Below are positions 1 to 9,717 of a stretch of DNA of 49,625 nucleotides, piece after piece (the first letter of the stretch is position 1; each line of letters opens with the position of its first letter). The stretch lies in NCBI GenBank assembly GCA_947464335.1, contig CANHWG010000014.1:1-49625 (forward strand), written 5' to 3'. The translations under genes were made by a program, and so were the position numbers. The notes beneath the pieces were generated by a model, which was given only the letters and a program-made list of their open reading frames with translations, did no database searches and had not been told where the DNA came from. The DNA comes from Flavobacteriaceae bacterium. GTDB lineage: Bacteria; Bacteroidota; Bacteroidia; Flavobacteriales; Flavobacteriaceae.

Positions 1-52
1 AAATAGATTTTCTTCATCTTGTTTTGTTTTATTTTGTATGCTAATTTTAAGT

Positions 53-3000
53 TTATTGTGCTCTATTGATGTAAATCCAGCCCGTTCTAACTTCTCCTGA
101 ACGTTGTTCGATATTATAGAAATACGTACCGTCTGGTAATTCATCGCCATCATCAGATTTTCCTCCCCATTCGTTAATATAATTTGAACGTGAATAAACC
201 TGCATTCCTAATCTATTGAATATGATAAGCTTTTTAACATCAAACCCTGTTAAATCAAAAGTGTCATTTAGTCCATCATTATTAACCGAAATTCCTTTTT
301 GAATTTGACAAGCTACTGATTCAACCACAAAAGGTATTGAAACAATAGAACAACCATTAGAGGTTACAGTAACTGTATATGAACCAGCTTCTGGAACAAC
401 AAGACTTTGATTTGTACCAACATCAACTCCTAAGGCATTTTGCCATAAATAAGTAGCTGTTAGGGGATCAAATGAACCGCTTAAAGGGGTTGCCGTTAAA
501 ATATACTGAACACTTTGACAACCTCCGCTAAGCTCTACAAGAATTGGTGAGGTTACTGTTACCGATAAGGTTGTAGTAGTAGCACATTGACCTGCATCTG
601 GAGTAAATGTATACGTTCCAGAAGTCAGGTTGTTTACCAAAGCTGGCACCCATGTTCCAGGAATTGTATTATCTGAAGTAGATGCTAAAACTGGCACAGC
701 GGCACCTGAACAAATCGTTAAAGCTGTCCCAAAACTAAACGTTGGTGTAGTTCTTGGCGTAACTGTTACTGTAAATGTTGTAGGCACAGCGCATTCGCTT
801 GTTCCTGGAGTAAATGTATAGGTTCCTGTATTTAAAGTATTAATAACTGCTGGTGACCATGTTCCATTAATTGAATTGCTTGATACATTTGGTAATGTTG
901 GAACAGCATCTCCTGAACAAATAGTTAAACTAGTTCCAAAACTAAACGTTGGCGTAGTTCTTGGCGTAACTGTTACAGAAAGTGAGGCAGTTGTAGCACA
1001 TTGACCTGCATTTGGTGTAAAAGTATACGTTCCATTATTTGCGTTGTCAACAGTAGTCGGTGACCAGGTTCCATTAATAGAATTATTGGAAGCATTTGGT
1101 AACACAGGTACAGCGTCTCCTGAACATATAGTCAAACTAGTTCCGAAACTAAAGGTTGGTGTTGTTTGAGGAGTTACCGTTACGGTAAGTGTAGTTGTTG
1201 TAGCACATTGTCCTACATCAGGTGTAAAAGTATACGTTCCACTGTTTGCATTATCAACAGTTGTAGGGAACCATGTTCCAGGAATAGTATTGTCTGAAGT
1301 AGTTATCAAAGTTGGAGCAGTATCTCCTGTACAAATTGTTAAACTTGTCCCAAAACTAAAGGTTGGTGTTGTTCGTGGCGTAACTGTTACAGTGAGAGTG
1401 GTGGTTGTAGCACATTGACCTGCATCTGGTGTAAAAGTATAGGTTCCACTATTTGCATTATCAATAACTAATGGTGACCATGTTCCTGGAATAGCATTAT
1501 CTGAACCATTTGGTAACGATGGGACAGCTTCACCTGAACAAATGGTCAAACTAGTTCCAAAACTAAAGGTCGGAGTTGTTTGAGGAGTTACCGTTACTGT
1601 AAGTGTTGTGGTAGATGCACATTGTCCGGCATCTGGTGTAAAGGTATAAGTCCCACTATTTGCATTATCAATAACTAAAGGTGACCATGTTCCTGCAACA
1701 GCGTTATCCGATAATGTTGGTAAATTTGGTACCGTATCTCCTGAACAAATCGTCAATGCAGTTCCAAAACTAAATGTTGGAGTTATCTGATTAACAATAT
1801 TTCCAACTGTTACTGTGAATGGAAGTGACAAACATCCTGTTACTAAATCACGAACCGTTATTGTATGAACTCCTGGGGTAACAAGTGGTCCACTAAAAGT
1901 ATTACTTGATTGAAAAGCACCTCCGTCTAAACTATATTCATAATTAGATGTAAAATAAGAGTAGGTTCCAACATTTGAATAATCTACAACATCAGAAACA
2001 TCATCTAAAACAGTCCAATCAGCTTCATTCCAAACTAAACTTGGAACTGTTGCAGTGGCTAATCTTCTATAAGTATATCCAGCTTGACCTGATGGTGTAA
2101 AACTATTTCCGTCTGTTCTACCCCATAAATCAATTTCAACATCTGCGCTAGTTGTTAATCTGAAATTATCGTTATCATTAACCCCAGTACATCCGGAGAA
2201 TACAATATTTGGAATTATTCCACCTTGATTTGCATTAGATCCAACTGCAACAACAACGGTACTATTGTTGTTCAAGATACCTGATAAAGTATTGTCACAA
2301 GATGGATTTACAGTAGCTGAACCATTATTGTACGTTTTTAATTTATAATTACTTAAATCGATAGCAGCTCCTGTACCGTTATATATTTCAACATATGATA
2401 AAGAACCTAAACCTTGAGGTGCATCAGTAACTTCTGAAATAAATAAATTAACTGGTAAAGCTCCTGTAGTAGGATTAAGTGGGCTATCAACCGTTATTAT
2501 ACCCGTTGGTACCGCACATGTTGGGTCAATAACTGTTACCGTTGGAGCTGGTAAAGCTTGAAGTGAAACAACTCCAGATGAAGGTTGTGAAGGACAACTC
2601 AAACTTGAAATTGAAATGGCATCTAATAAATTACCGATACTTGGATTCCCTCCTGTACTTGAAACAGAAACAAATCGTAATCTATAATTAGTATTACTAC
2701 CTGCAGGAATAGTATAATTTACAGTATAAAATCCCCAAGCAGTATTACCATCAGAAAAGTTGCCTAAACTAACATATGGTCCTCCAACAGGACCTACTTC
2801 TACTCCAACTACATCTGTTCCTTGACGTCCTCTATGAGCAAATGAAACAGATATCGAAGTCCCAGGAACAACATTAAAATCTTGAAATAATGTTCCTGGA
2901 GTGTTTGCATTTAACTCTACAAGGTTATTTCCAGAATAAGGAGCAACTCCTTCAAAACCAGAAGGCCAATATTCGATAACACCATCTGCTGCTGTTGTAT

Positions 3001-6000
3001 TCCAACAAGGAACTTGAGCATCTGGAATTAAGTTGGGTGTAGTTCCTGTAGCCACTGGTGTTTCAAAATCATTATTACAGAATGTATTTATCTGTGAAAT
3101 AACAACGGTGTATGTTCCAACAACTGTAGTTGGGAAAGAAGCAACGTTTCCTGGATCAGTTACACCTGCTGGAACTGTCCAAGCATAATTGTAATTTCCT
3201 GGTATAGCTGGACTTGCGGTTACGGTTGCCGAAGAACCTTGACAGAATGTTGGGCTATTTACTGATACTTGTAACTCTGGATTCACTATAACCTGTAAGG
3301 TAGTTGGTAGTGCACATTGACCCGTATTTGGTGTAAAAGTATAAGTAGTTGTCACTGTATTATCTAACGCTGGTGACCATGAACCTGATATACTGTTTGG
3401 TAAATTTGATGTGGTTGGTAAAGCTGCCAAAGTACCGTTAGGACAAATAGGAGCTACCGGTGTAAATGTAGGCACTATTGTATTAGGTAAAACTTGTATT
3501 GTCATTGTTGCTGTTCCTACACAAGTTCCCGAAGTTGGAGTAAAAGTATAAGTTGTAGTCTGCAAATTATTAATTGCTGGTGACCAAACACCAGTTATAA
3601 AATCAGGTGCGTTAGAAGTTGTTGGTAATTCCGCTAAAGTAGCTCCAGGACATATTGGTGCAACTTGAGTAAATGTAGGGGTCGTTGAGCCAACACTAAT
3701 AGTCATTGTTGCTAGTCTAGCACACTGTCCTGCATCTGGAGTAAAAGTATAGGTTGTAGTCGCTAAATTATTAATTGCTGGTGACCAAGTACCGGTAATT
3801 CCTGGAAATGCACCAGACGAAACCGTTGGTAAATCAGCTAAAGGATCGCCTGGACAAATTGGATCCACTTGTGTAAAAGTTGGTATCGGCGCATTAATGA
3901 TTTCAACTTGAGTTGTTGTTGTAAATATAGCACAACCTCCAGTAGCTGGAATAGTATAGGTTACAGTATAAAGACCTGGCGCACTTGCAACAGGTAGTAT
4001 CTCACCAGTAATAGCATTTAGTAATAACCCAGCTGGTGTTGCTGAATAGGTACCTCCTGAAGTTCCAGTTCTTGTTACTCCTTGAGCCGTAGTGATGTTA
4101 TTACAAAAAGAAGCTACTGAATAAGCAATTGTTGCACTCGCAGGAGCAGTAATAATAACAGTTCTTGATGTAGTTATAAATGGAATAGTATTACAAGTCC
4201 CTCCGATAGTTGTAGCTGAAGTACTCGTAATTACATAAGGACCAGGAATACTCGCTAATAAGTCAATAGTTCCAGTTACAGGATCAATAACCAATCCAGG
4301 GGTAGAAGTATACGTACCTGCTGAAGCTCCTGGAGCCAAAACTGGAGTTGGATTAGGTTGGTTTTGACAATAATTCGTTTGAGAATAATTAAACGTATTT
4401 ATAGGAAAACAAGCTGTAGTTCCTCCTCCGGTATTGGTTTGTGTAAATGTCACAGTACCTGCTTGATTTGAGAAGTTTGTAATCATAATTACATAAACAT
4501 CACATAGTTGTGCATTAGGAATACACATAATTTCCTGCGGAGCAATAGAGTAACTACATGCATGAAGTGTGCCAGGGCATCCCGTAAGTGGTGTAGGTAT
4601 TGGAACTGTTTGTGCAAGGGGATTCGCTGGAACTCCAGTACAAGCACTATTTAAATCTGTAAATGGTCCCCAAGCAACATAATCAACATCAATTCCAACT
4701 CCTGCATTAGTAACCTGAGAAATTAAATAACTTAATGGACCTGCTTGGTTAACTTGTAAAAAGAAAAAGGCGGGGTTAGGAGATGTAAATAAACATCCTA
4801 TTTGTCCTAAACTAGGAACATTGGTTGCATTTGCATATGTAACTGTCTGACCTGTACAAAAAGCTGGTGCCTCAGTACACGGTAATGTACCAATACATAG
4901 ATTAAAATTAGTAAATACGGGAACCGTTCCTGTTGAAAATACTCTAATATAGTAAGTTGTTCCTGCCACTAATCCTGCTCCTGTATTACAACCAACCTCA
5001 GTTAAACCTGTACAAGTTCCTTGATAAATAGCATAACTTAAAGCAGTTGCTGGAGTAACATTGGTAAATGAAATTACATGAGTTACAGTTGTTGCTGTAA
5101 ACGTGAACCAAACATCATCATTAGCCGCACCAGCGCCACCACATGTTGTAGCTGGAAGTGATGCTGTTGCACCTGCTAAAGTCCCTGGAGTAGTTTGAAC
5201 ACAGTTTAAGTTTTGATTAACTATTGCAAATGTTGCATTAACACACTCGTCATTTAATGGCAAAGTAGCAAAATTAAATGCTGACCATTGACTAGCATCA
5301 GATGATGAACAAATTGCTCTAACATAGAAAACATAAGCAGTTCCTGGGGTTAACGTATTAACATTATAAGGTAAACTTGTAACTGGAATTCCAGGACCTG
5401 TAGGCACAGGTGAACCCGCAGGCAATACCAAAACTTCCCACGCTGTTGCAGTTGACCCATTAGGATTTGGCAGTTGTACCCAATTGAGTACCGCTGATGT
5501 TTGTGTTATTGGTGTAGCGGTTATAGTACTTGGTCTTAAACAAGTTGGGGCTGGTGAACAGGTTACATTGGCAACCCAGCCTGGATTTTGTACTGCACCA
5601 TCACTCCTGAAAACAAAGGTTAAACAACCATCTGCAGCTGTAGATGTGAATGGCCCTGGAATTGCATTTCCCCAATAAGAACCTGGAATTCCTCCTGGCA
5701 CGTTTGCGGCTCCATTGGCACTCGCTATAATATTGGCTGGCACTATTCCTGTACCATCATAAACATATAAACCATCCCAGGTGGCTTCCGTATCAAACGC
5801 TGTAAATGTTACGGTAACTATTTCTCCAGGATTAGTAGGACAAATAATGGTTGTCACATTAGAGTTAGCAGCATAATTTGCTCCTGTTCCTCCAGCATCC
5901 ACAAAGTTACCTCCACAAACAGGTGGTGCCACAAGGGTTGTAATATTTGCTGCATTTGCCCAAGTACTTGCATCTGTAGTACTACAAATCGCTCTTATAT

Positions 6001-9000
6001 ATATTGTATAACATGTTGCAGGTGATAATCCTGTAAGTGTAAATGGATTTGATGTAACGTTATTAAAAATTAGCCCCGTAGTTGGATTTCCTACTGGAGC
6101 AGGAGATGCACAAGGTAAAGCTACAATTTGCCATGTAGAAGCAACACTTCCGTTAGGATTAGTTGGCTGAACCCAATTTAAAATAGCCGAATTAGAGGTA
6201 ACAGTAGTTGTTGTTATTGTTGCAGGTCTTCTACAAGTTGGTGGCGGAGCGCAGGTAACATTGGCAACCCAACCCGGATTTTGTACTGCTCCATCACTCC
6301 TGAAAACAAAGGTTAAACAACCATCTGCAGCTGAAGATGTGAATGGTCCTGGAATTGCATTTCCCCAATAAGAACCTGGAATTCCTCCTGGCACGTTTGC
6401 AGCACCATTGGCACTAGCTATAATGTTTGCTGGCACTATTCCTGTTCCATTATATACATATAAACCATCCCAGGTAGCTTCCGTATCAAACGCTGTAAAT
6501 GTTACGGTAACTACCTCCCCAGGATTCGTAGGACAAATAATGGTTGTTACATTAGAGTTAGCAGCATAATTTGCTCCTGTTCCTCCAGCATCTACAAAGT
6601 TACCTCCACAAACAGGTGGTGCCACAAGGGTTGTAACATTTGCGGCGTTTGCCCAAGTACTTGCATCTGTAGTACTACAAATCGCTCTAATATATATCGT
6701 ATAACATGTTGCAGGTGATAATCCTGTAAGTGTAAATGGATTTGATGTAACGTTATTAAAAATTAATCCCGTTGTTGGGTCTCCTACTGGAGCAGGAGAT
6801 GCACAAGGTAATGCTACTATTTGCCATGTAGAAGCAACACTTCCATTAGGATTAGTTGGCTGAACCCAATTTAAAATAGCCGAATTAGAGGTAACGGTAT
6901 TTGTTGTTATTGTTGTAGGTCTTCTACAAGTTGGTGGTGGTGTACATGTGATACTCGCAAGCCAACCCGCATTTTGAACTGATCCATCGCTTCTAAAAAC
7001 AAAGGTTAAACAACCATCAGCTGCGGTAGAAGTAAATGGGCCTGGAATTGCAGTTCCCCAATAAGACCCTGCAATGCCTCCTGGCACAGCTCCAGCGCCA
7101 TTAGCACTTGCAATAATATTTGCAGGTACGATACCTGAACCATTATATACATATAACCCATCAAAAGTAGCTTCCGTATCAAACGAGTTAAAAGTAACTG
7201 TTACTACATCTCCTAATGTTGTAGGACATATAATGGTTTGTAGATTAGAGTTGGCAGCATAAGCTGCAGTTGTTCCTCCGGCATCTACAAAGTTACCACC
7301 ACATTCAGGTGGGGCTGCTAAAGTTGTTATTGTTCTTGGTCCAGACCATGTACTACCACATGCTGATCTTACATAGATGTCATAACATGTAAGAGGTGTA
7401 AGCCCTGTAAGGGTAAATGGGTTTGAAGTAACGTTGTTAAAAAATACTCCTGTTGTAGGAGTTCCTACCGGTACTGGTGAACCACAAGGTAACGCTACAA
7501 CTTGCCATGCCAATGAAACACTTGTGTCAGGATTAGCAGGCTGTGTCCAGCCAAATGTTGCAGTATTATGTGTAAATGTTGGAGTTGTTAATACAGTTGG
7601 TGCAGTACAACCTGGTTTTGGTGCGCAAGTAACATTTGCTAACCAACCCGCAGCATTTGTTGTGGCATTTGAATTAAAGACAAATGTTAAACAACCTGTT
7701 GGGTGTGATGAAGTAAATGAAGGTGGCAATGTTGTTCCTGATAAACTAGCCAATAATGTTGCCGTGTTAGTATCACCATCAAATACAGTTAAAATATCAG
7801 TTGCTGCCTGAGTATCAAAAGCAGTAAAAGTAACTGTTACTGCATCGGGTCCACTAATAACTGTAGGACATATAACAGTAGTTAGATTGACTGCGTTGTT
7901 GCCATAATTACCCGTTGTTCCCCCTGAGTCTACAAAGTTTCCTCCACAAATTGGTGGAGCAACCAAAGTTGTAATTGATGTTGCTACTGTTGACCATCCA
8001 CTATTACTAGTCCCACAAACGGCTCTAACATAGATATCATAACATGTTGCTGGTGTTAAACCAGAAAGAACGTAAGGTGGCGCTATAGTAAGATCATTAA
8101 CTGTAGGTATTGAGGTTGCATTTGGTGCGGCCGAACCACAAGGCAAAGCAATAATATCCCAAGTAGACGCAACACTTGTGTTAGGATTTGGTGGTTGAGT
8201 CCAATTTAATGAAACTGTTGTAGTAGTAATAGAACTCGATACTATGGCTGTAGGGATTCTACAAGCTGGAGCTGGCCCACAAGAAATATTAGCGGTATAA
8301 CCCGCTGCTACAGTAGTCCCGTTTGAAATAAATACAAATGTTAAAGCTCCTGAAACTGCTGAAGATGTATAGGATGGTGGTAATGTTGTTCCTGATAAAG
8401 TAGCTAACAAAGGAAAAGTTGCATCAGGGCCATCATAAATTCTTAAAAAATCCGAACCTGCCTGTGTATTAAATGTTGTAAAAGTAACTGTAACAAGCTC
8501 ACCTGGTGTAACTGGATTTACTGTGGTAGTAACATTTTCATTATTTGAATAGTTTCCTGCAATTCCTCCAGAATCTACTAAATTTCCACCACAAACGGGT
8601 GGTGCAATCTGAGTGGTAAAAATGGGGGAAGCTACAGACCAGGGACTTGAAAATCCTGATGAACAAATAGCTCTTACATAATACTTATAGGCGGTATTTG
8701 GCAACAAACCAGTTGCAATAAAAGGTAAAGCTCCACTATAAGCAGGATAGGTAGGAACTCCTGTAGGAGCACCAGTACCAAGTACTACTTCTATTTCCCA
8801 AGTAGAAGAACCACTCGGGTTAGTCCAAGTTAAACTTGCCGTAGTTGATGTTATTGCTGTAGCAGCGGCTGGAGCTGGTGTTGTACATTGAGTATTAACG
8901 GCAACATTATCTATTAACCAACGGTCACCATCTTGAGCACCTGTAGGCTGCGTATAAACTCTTACAAAAGCGATATAGACATCATTACCCGCAAAAGCTG

Positions 9001-9529
9001 ACAAATCAACAACTTTTTCCGTCCAAATATTAAAATTTGATGTAGGAACAATCAAATCTAATTCAGACCATTGTTGCAAATCAGTATATGAATTTGGATC
9101 TGTTTGTGGAAAGATTGCTGGCGCAACCATTACTTTATATATTGTACCTTGGTTACCACTTGTAAACATTCTGGTCCAAAAGCGTAATTCTGTTACTCCA
9201 GTAGCTGGAACTGATATTGTTGAAGTCGCTAAAAAGTCTTCCGAAGTATTTCCTTGTTGAATTTGCTCTCTGCTTACAGATGCACAATTTGTACCTTGAT
9301 ACTGAATACCTGTAGCAAACGGATTGATTCCCCAGCTTTCATCTGTACCTTCAATTGGGTTAGAATTTCTTTCAAAAACGCCCCAGTTGCCTGTACCTAA
9401 TGTCCAAGTCTGAGGAAGTGCCCCTGTTGGTGCAGGAAACCCTTCAAATCCTTCTGTATTTCCAAATAGCTGTGAATAACCACTTACAGAAATGAAAAGG
9501 AATAATAATAGTAATGTAAATTTTTTCAT
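53..9529 (-). CDS. Giant T9SS-secreted modular surface protein (CUB/FN3/Ig-like repeats, gliding-motility C-terminal domain)
   Basis: The product has 3158 residues. It opens with a signal peptide (MKKFTLLLLF to GYSQ, about 1-20). A MAM-like cleaved-adhesin/choice-of-anchor-J domain follows at about 25-215. Next come FN3-like domains alternating with five CUB-like modules, each starting with a CGGN(L/F)VD(S/A)GG motif near residues 312, 528, 743, 974 and 1205. The middle is cysteine- and Thr-rich with Ig/PKD-like stretches. A lamin-tail-like domain (ISEVTDAP...YVEIYNG) lies near 2360-2500. Six 69-residue Ig-like repeats span about 2580-2995. The last ~90 residues (NNDGLNDTF, NRLG, DGTYFY) match the CHU_C gliding-motility-associated C-terminal family, which directs export through the type IX system. 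The inferred role is a cell-surface or extracellular adhesin or carbohydrate/protein-binding protein; no catalytic domain was recognised. It is monocistronic, with a -7 box about 50 bp upstream of the start. Confidence 0.9.
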   Translation of the reverse strand: MKKFTLLLLFLFISVSGYSQLFGNTEGFEGFPAPTGALPQTWTLGTGNWGVFERNSNPIEGTDESWGINPFATGIQYQGTNCASVSREQIQQGNTSEDFLATSTISVPATGVTELRFWTRMFTSGNQGTIYKVMVAPAIFPQTDPNSYTDLQQWSELDLIVPTSNFNIWTEKVVDLSAFAGNDVYIAFVRVYTQPTGAQDGDRWLIDNVAVNTQCTTPAPAAATAITSTTASLTWTNPSGSSTWEIEVVLGTGAPTGVPTYPAYSGALPFIATGLLPNTAYKYYVRAICSSGFSSPWSVASPIFTTQIAPPVCGGNLVDSGGIAGNYSNNENVTTTVNPVTPGELVTVTFTTFNTQAGSDFLRIYDGPDATFPLLATLSGTTLPPSYTSSAVSGALTFVFISNGTTVAAGYTANISCGPAPACRIPTAIVSSSITTTTVSLNWTQPPNPNTSVASTWDIIALPCGSAAPNATSIPTVNDLTIAPPYVLSGLTPATCYDIYVRAVCGTSNSGWSTVATSITTLVAPPICGGNFVDSGGTTGNYGNNAVNLTTVICPTVISGPDAVTVTFTAFDTQAATDILTVFDGDTNTATLLASLSGTTLPPSFTSSHPTGCLTFVFNSNATTNAAGWLANVTCAPKPGCTAPTVLTTPTFTHNTATFGWTQPANPDTSVSLAWQVVALPCGSPVPVGTPTTGVFFNNVTSNPFTLTGLTPLTCYDIYVRSACGSTWSGPRTITTLAAPPECGGNFVDAGGTTAAYAANSNLQTIICPTTLGDVVTVTFNSFDTEATFDGLYVYNGSGIVPANIIASANGAGAVPGGIAGSYWGTAIPGPFTSTAADGCLTFVFRSDGSVQNAGWLASITCTPPPTCRRPTTITTNTVTSNSAILNWVQPTNPNGSVASTWQIVALPCASPAPVGDPTTGLIFNNVTSNPFTLTGLSPATCYTIYIRAICSTTDASTWANAANVTTLVAPPVCGGNFVDAGGTGANYAANSNVTTIICPTNPGEVVTVTFTAFDTEATWDGLYVYNGTGIVPANIIASANGAANVPGGIPGSYWGNAIPGPFTSSAADGCLTFVFRSDGAVQNPGWVANVTCAPPPTCRRPATITTTTVTSNSAILNWVQPTNPNGSVASTWQIVALPCASPAPVGNPTTGLIFNNVTSNPFTLTGLSPATCYTIYIRAICSTTDASTWANAANITTLVAPPVCGGNFVDAGGTGANYAANSNVTTIICPTNPGEIVTVTFTAFDTEATWDGLYVYDGTGIVPANIIASANGAANVPGGIPGSYWGNAIPGPFTSTAADGCLTFVFRSDGAVQNPGWVANVTCSPAPTCLRPSTITATPITQTSAVLNWVQLPNPNGSTATAWEVLVLPAGSPVPTGPGIPVTSLPYNVNTLTPGTAYVFYVRAICSSSDASQWSAFNFATLPLNDECVNATFAIVNQNLNCVQTTPGTLAGATASLPATTCGGAGAANDDVWFTFTATTVTHVISFTNVTPATALSYAIYQGTCTGLTEVGCNTGAGLVAGTTYYIRVFSTGTVPVFTNFNLCIGTLPCTEAPAFCTGQTVTYANATNVPSLGQIGCLFTSPNPAFFFLQVNQAGPLSYLISQVTNAGVGIDVDYVAWGPFTDLNSACTGVPANPLAQTVPIPTPLTGCPGTLHACSYSIAPQEIMCIPNAQLCDVYVIMITNFSNQAGTVTFTQTNTGGGTTACFPINTFNYSQTNYCQNQPNPTPVLAPGASAGTYTSTPGLVIDPVTGTIDLLASIPGPYVITSTSATTIGGTCNTIPFITTSRTVIITAPASATIAYSVASFCNNITTAQGVTRTGTSGGTYSATPAGLLLNAITGEILPVASAPGLYTVTYTIPATGGCAIFTTTTQVEIINAPIPTFTQVDPICPGDPLADLPTVSSGAFPGITGTWSPAINNLATTTYTFTPDAGQCARLATMTISVGSTTPTFTQVAPICPGATLAELPTTSNAPDFITGVWSPAINNLQTTTYTFTPTSGTCVGTATMTIQVLPNTIVPTFTPVAPICPNGTLAALPTTSNLPNSISGSWSPALDNTVTTTYTFTPNTGQCALPTTLQVIVNPELQVSVNSPTFCQGSSATVTASPAIPGNYNYAWTVPAGVTDPGNVASFPTTVVGTYTVVISQINTFCNNDFETPVATGTTPNLIPDAQVPCWNTTAADGVIEYWPSGFEGVAPYSGNNLVELNANTPGTLFQDFNVVPGTSISVSFAHRGRQGTDVVGVEVGPVGGPYVSLGNFSDGNTAWGFYTVNYTIPAGSNTNYRLRFVSVSSTGGNPSIGNLLDAISISSLSCPSQPSSGVVSLQALPAPTVTVIDPTCAVPTGIITVDSPLNPTTGALPVNLFISEVTDAPQGLGSLSYVEIYNGTGAAIDLSNYKLKTYNNGSATVNPSCDNTLSGILNNNSTVVVAVGSNANQGGIIPNIVFSGCTGVNDNDNFRLTTSADVEIDLWGRTDGNSFTPSGQAGYTYRRLATATVPSLVWNEADWTVLDDVSDVVDYSNVGTYSYFTSNYEYSLDGGAFQSSNTFSGPLVTPGVHTITVRDLVTGCLSLPFTVTVGNIVNQITPTFSFGTALTICSGDTVPNLPTLSDNAVAGTWSPLVIDNANSGTYTFTPDAGQCASTTTLTVTVTPQTTPTFSFGTSLTICSGEAVPSLPNGSDNAIPGTWSPLVIDNANSGTYTFTPDAGQCATTTTLTVTVTPRTTPTFSFGTSLTICTGDTAPTLITTSDNTIPGTWFPTTVDNANSGTYTFTPDVGQCATTTTLTVTVTPQTTPTFSFGTSLTICSGDAVPVLPNASNNSINGTWSPTTVDNANNGTYTFTPNAGQCATTASLSVTVTPRTTPTFSFGTSLTICSGDAVPTLPNVSSNSINGTWSPAVINTLNTGTYTFTPGTSECAVPTTFTVTVTPRTTPTFSFGTALTICSGAAVPVLASTSDNTIPGTWVPALVNNLTSGTYTFTPDAGQCATTTTLSVTVTSPILVELSGGCQSVQYILTATPLSGSFDPLTATYLWQNALGVDVGTNQSLVVPEAGSYTVTVTSNGCSIVSIPFVVESVACQIQKGISVNNDGLNDTFDLTGFDVKKLIIFNRLGMQVYSRSNYINEWGGKSDDGDELPDGTYFYNIEQRSGEVRTGWIYINRAQ
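550..1800 (-). repeat. Six tandem 207-bp units inside the giant surface gene
   Basis: The landmark cctgaa (cctgta in one unit) occurs at 705, 912, 1119, 1326, 1533 and 1740, so all five spacings are exactly 207 bp (69 codons). Each unit encodes one Ig-like repeat of the type TPTFSFGTxLTICSG...GTWxP...GTYTFTPxxGQC. The spacing is invariant although the sequences have diverged at many positions. Confidence 0.92.
5520..8640 (-). repeat. Five tandem CUB+FN3 coding units, 693/693/645/645 bp apart
   Basis: The codons for the CGGN motif recur at about 5909, 6602, 7295, 7940 and 8585. The spacings are exactly 693, 693, 645 and 645 bp. The two units read from about 5540 and 6233 are nearly identical at the DNA level over long stretches, whereas the outer units are more diverged. 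This indicates recent duplication or gene conversion of a 231-codon module. Confidence 0.9.
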
Positions 9530-9578
9530 GAAATGAAAATTTGAATTATTGGTTAAAGTTTTTTTGAATTTTGAAACC

Positions 9579-9586
9579 CAAAATTA
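9579..9586 (-). promoter_or_regulatory. -7 box (TAATTTTG) for the giant surface gene
   Basis: Read on the minus strand this is TAATTTTG, an exact match to the Bacteroidota TAnnTTTG -7 motif. It would place transcription start near 9575 with a leader of about 46 nt. No clear -33 TTTG was found. Confidence 0.5.
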
Positions 9587-9692
9587 GTAAAATTTATGAA
9601 AAAATTAGCATTTAATAAATATTTAATCGATTTCATTTGTTTTTACGTTTTTTTCATTAAACTTTTATAGTTTTTTTTAACTTTCAATTACT

Positions 9693-9700
9693 TAATTTTG
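9693..9700 (+). promoter_or_regulatory. -7 box (TAATTTTG) for hflX
   Basis: An exact TAnnTTTG match 17 bp upstream of the hflX ATG, implying a short leader of about 13 nt. The -33 region is T-rich but has no clean TTTG. Confidence 0.55.
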
Positions 9701-9717
9701 CCACAGAATAAAATCAA

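Noticed and set aside
550..1800. CRISPR-like regular spacing of 207 bp
   Set aside because: The repeats are continuous coding sequence for Ig-like domains, with no short direct repeats and unique spacers.
7434..7811. 125-residue frame on the plus strand inside the giant gene
   Set aside because: It is antisense to repeated CUB/FN3 coding sequence and its composition mirrors the repeat. There is no promoter box or recognisable domain.
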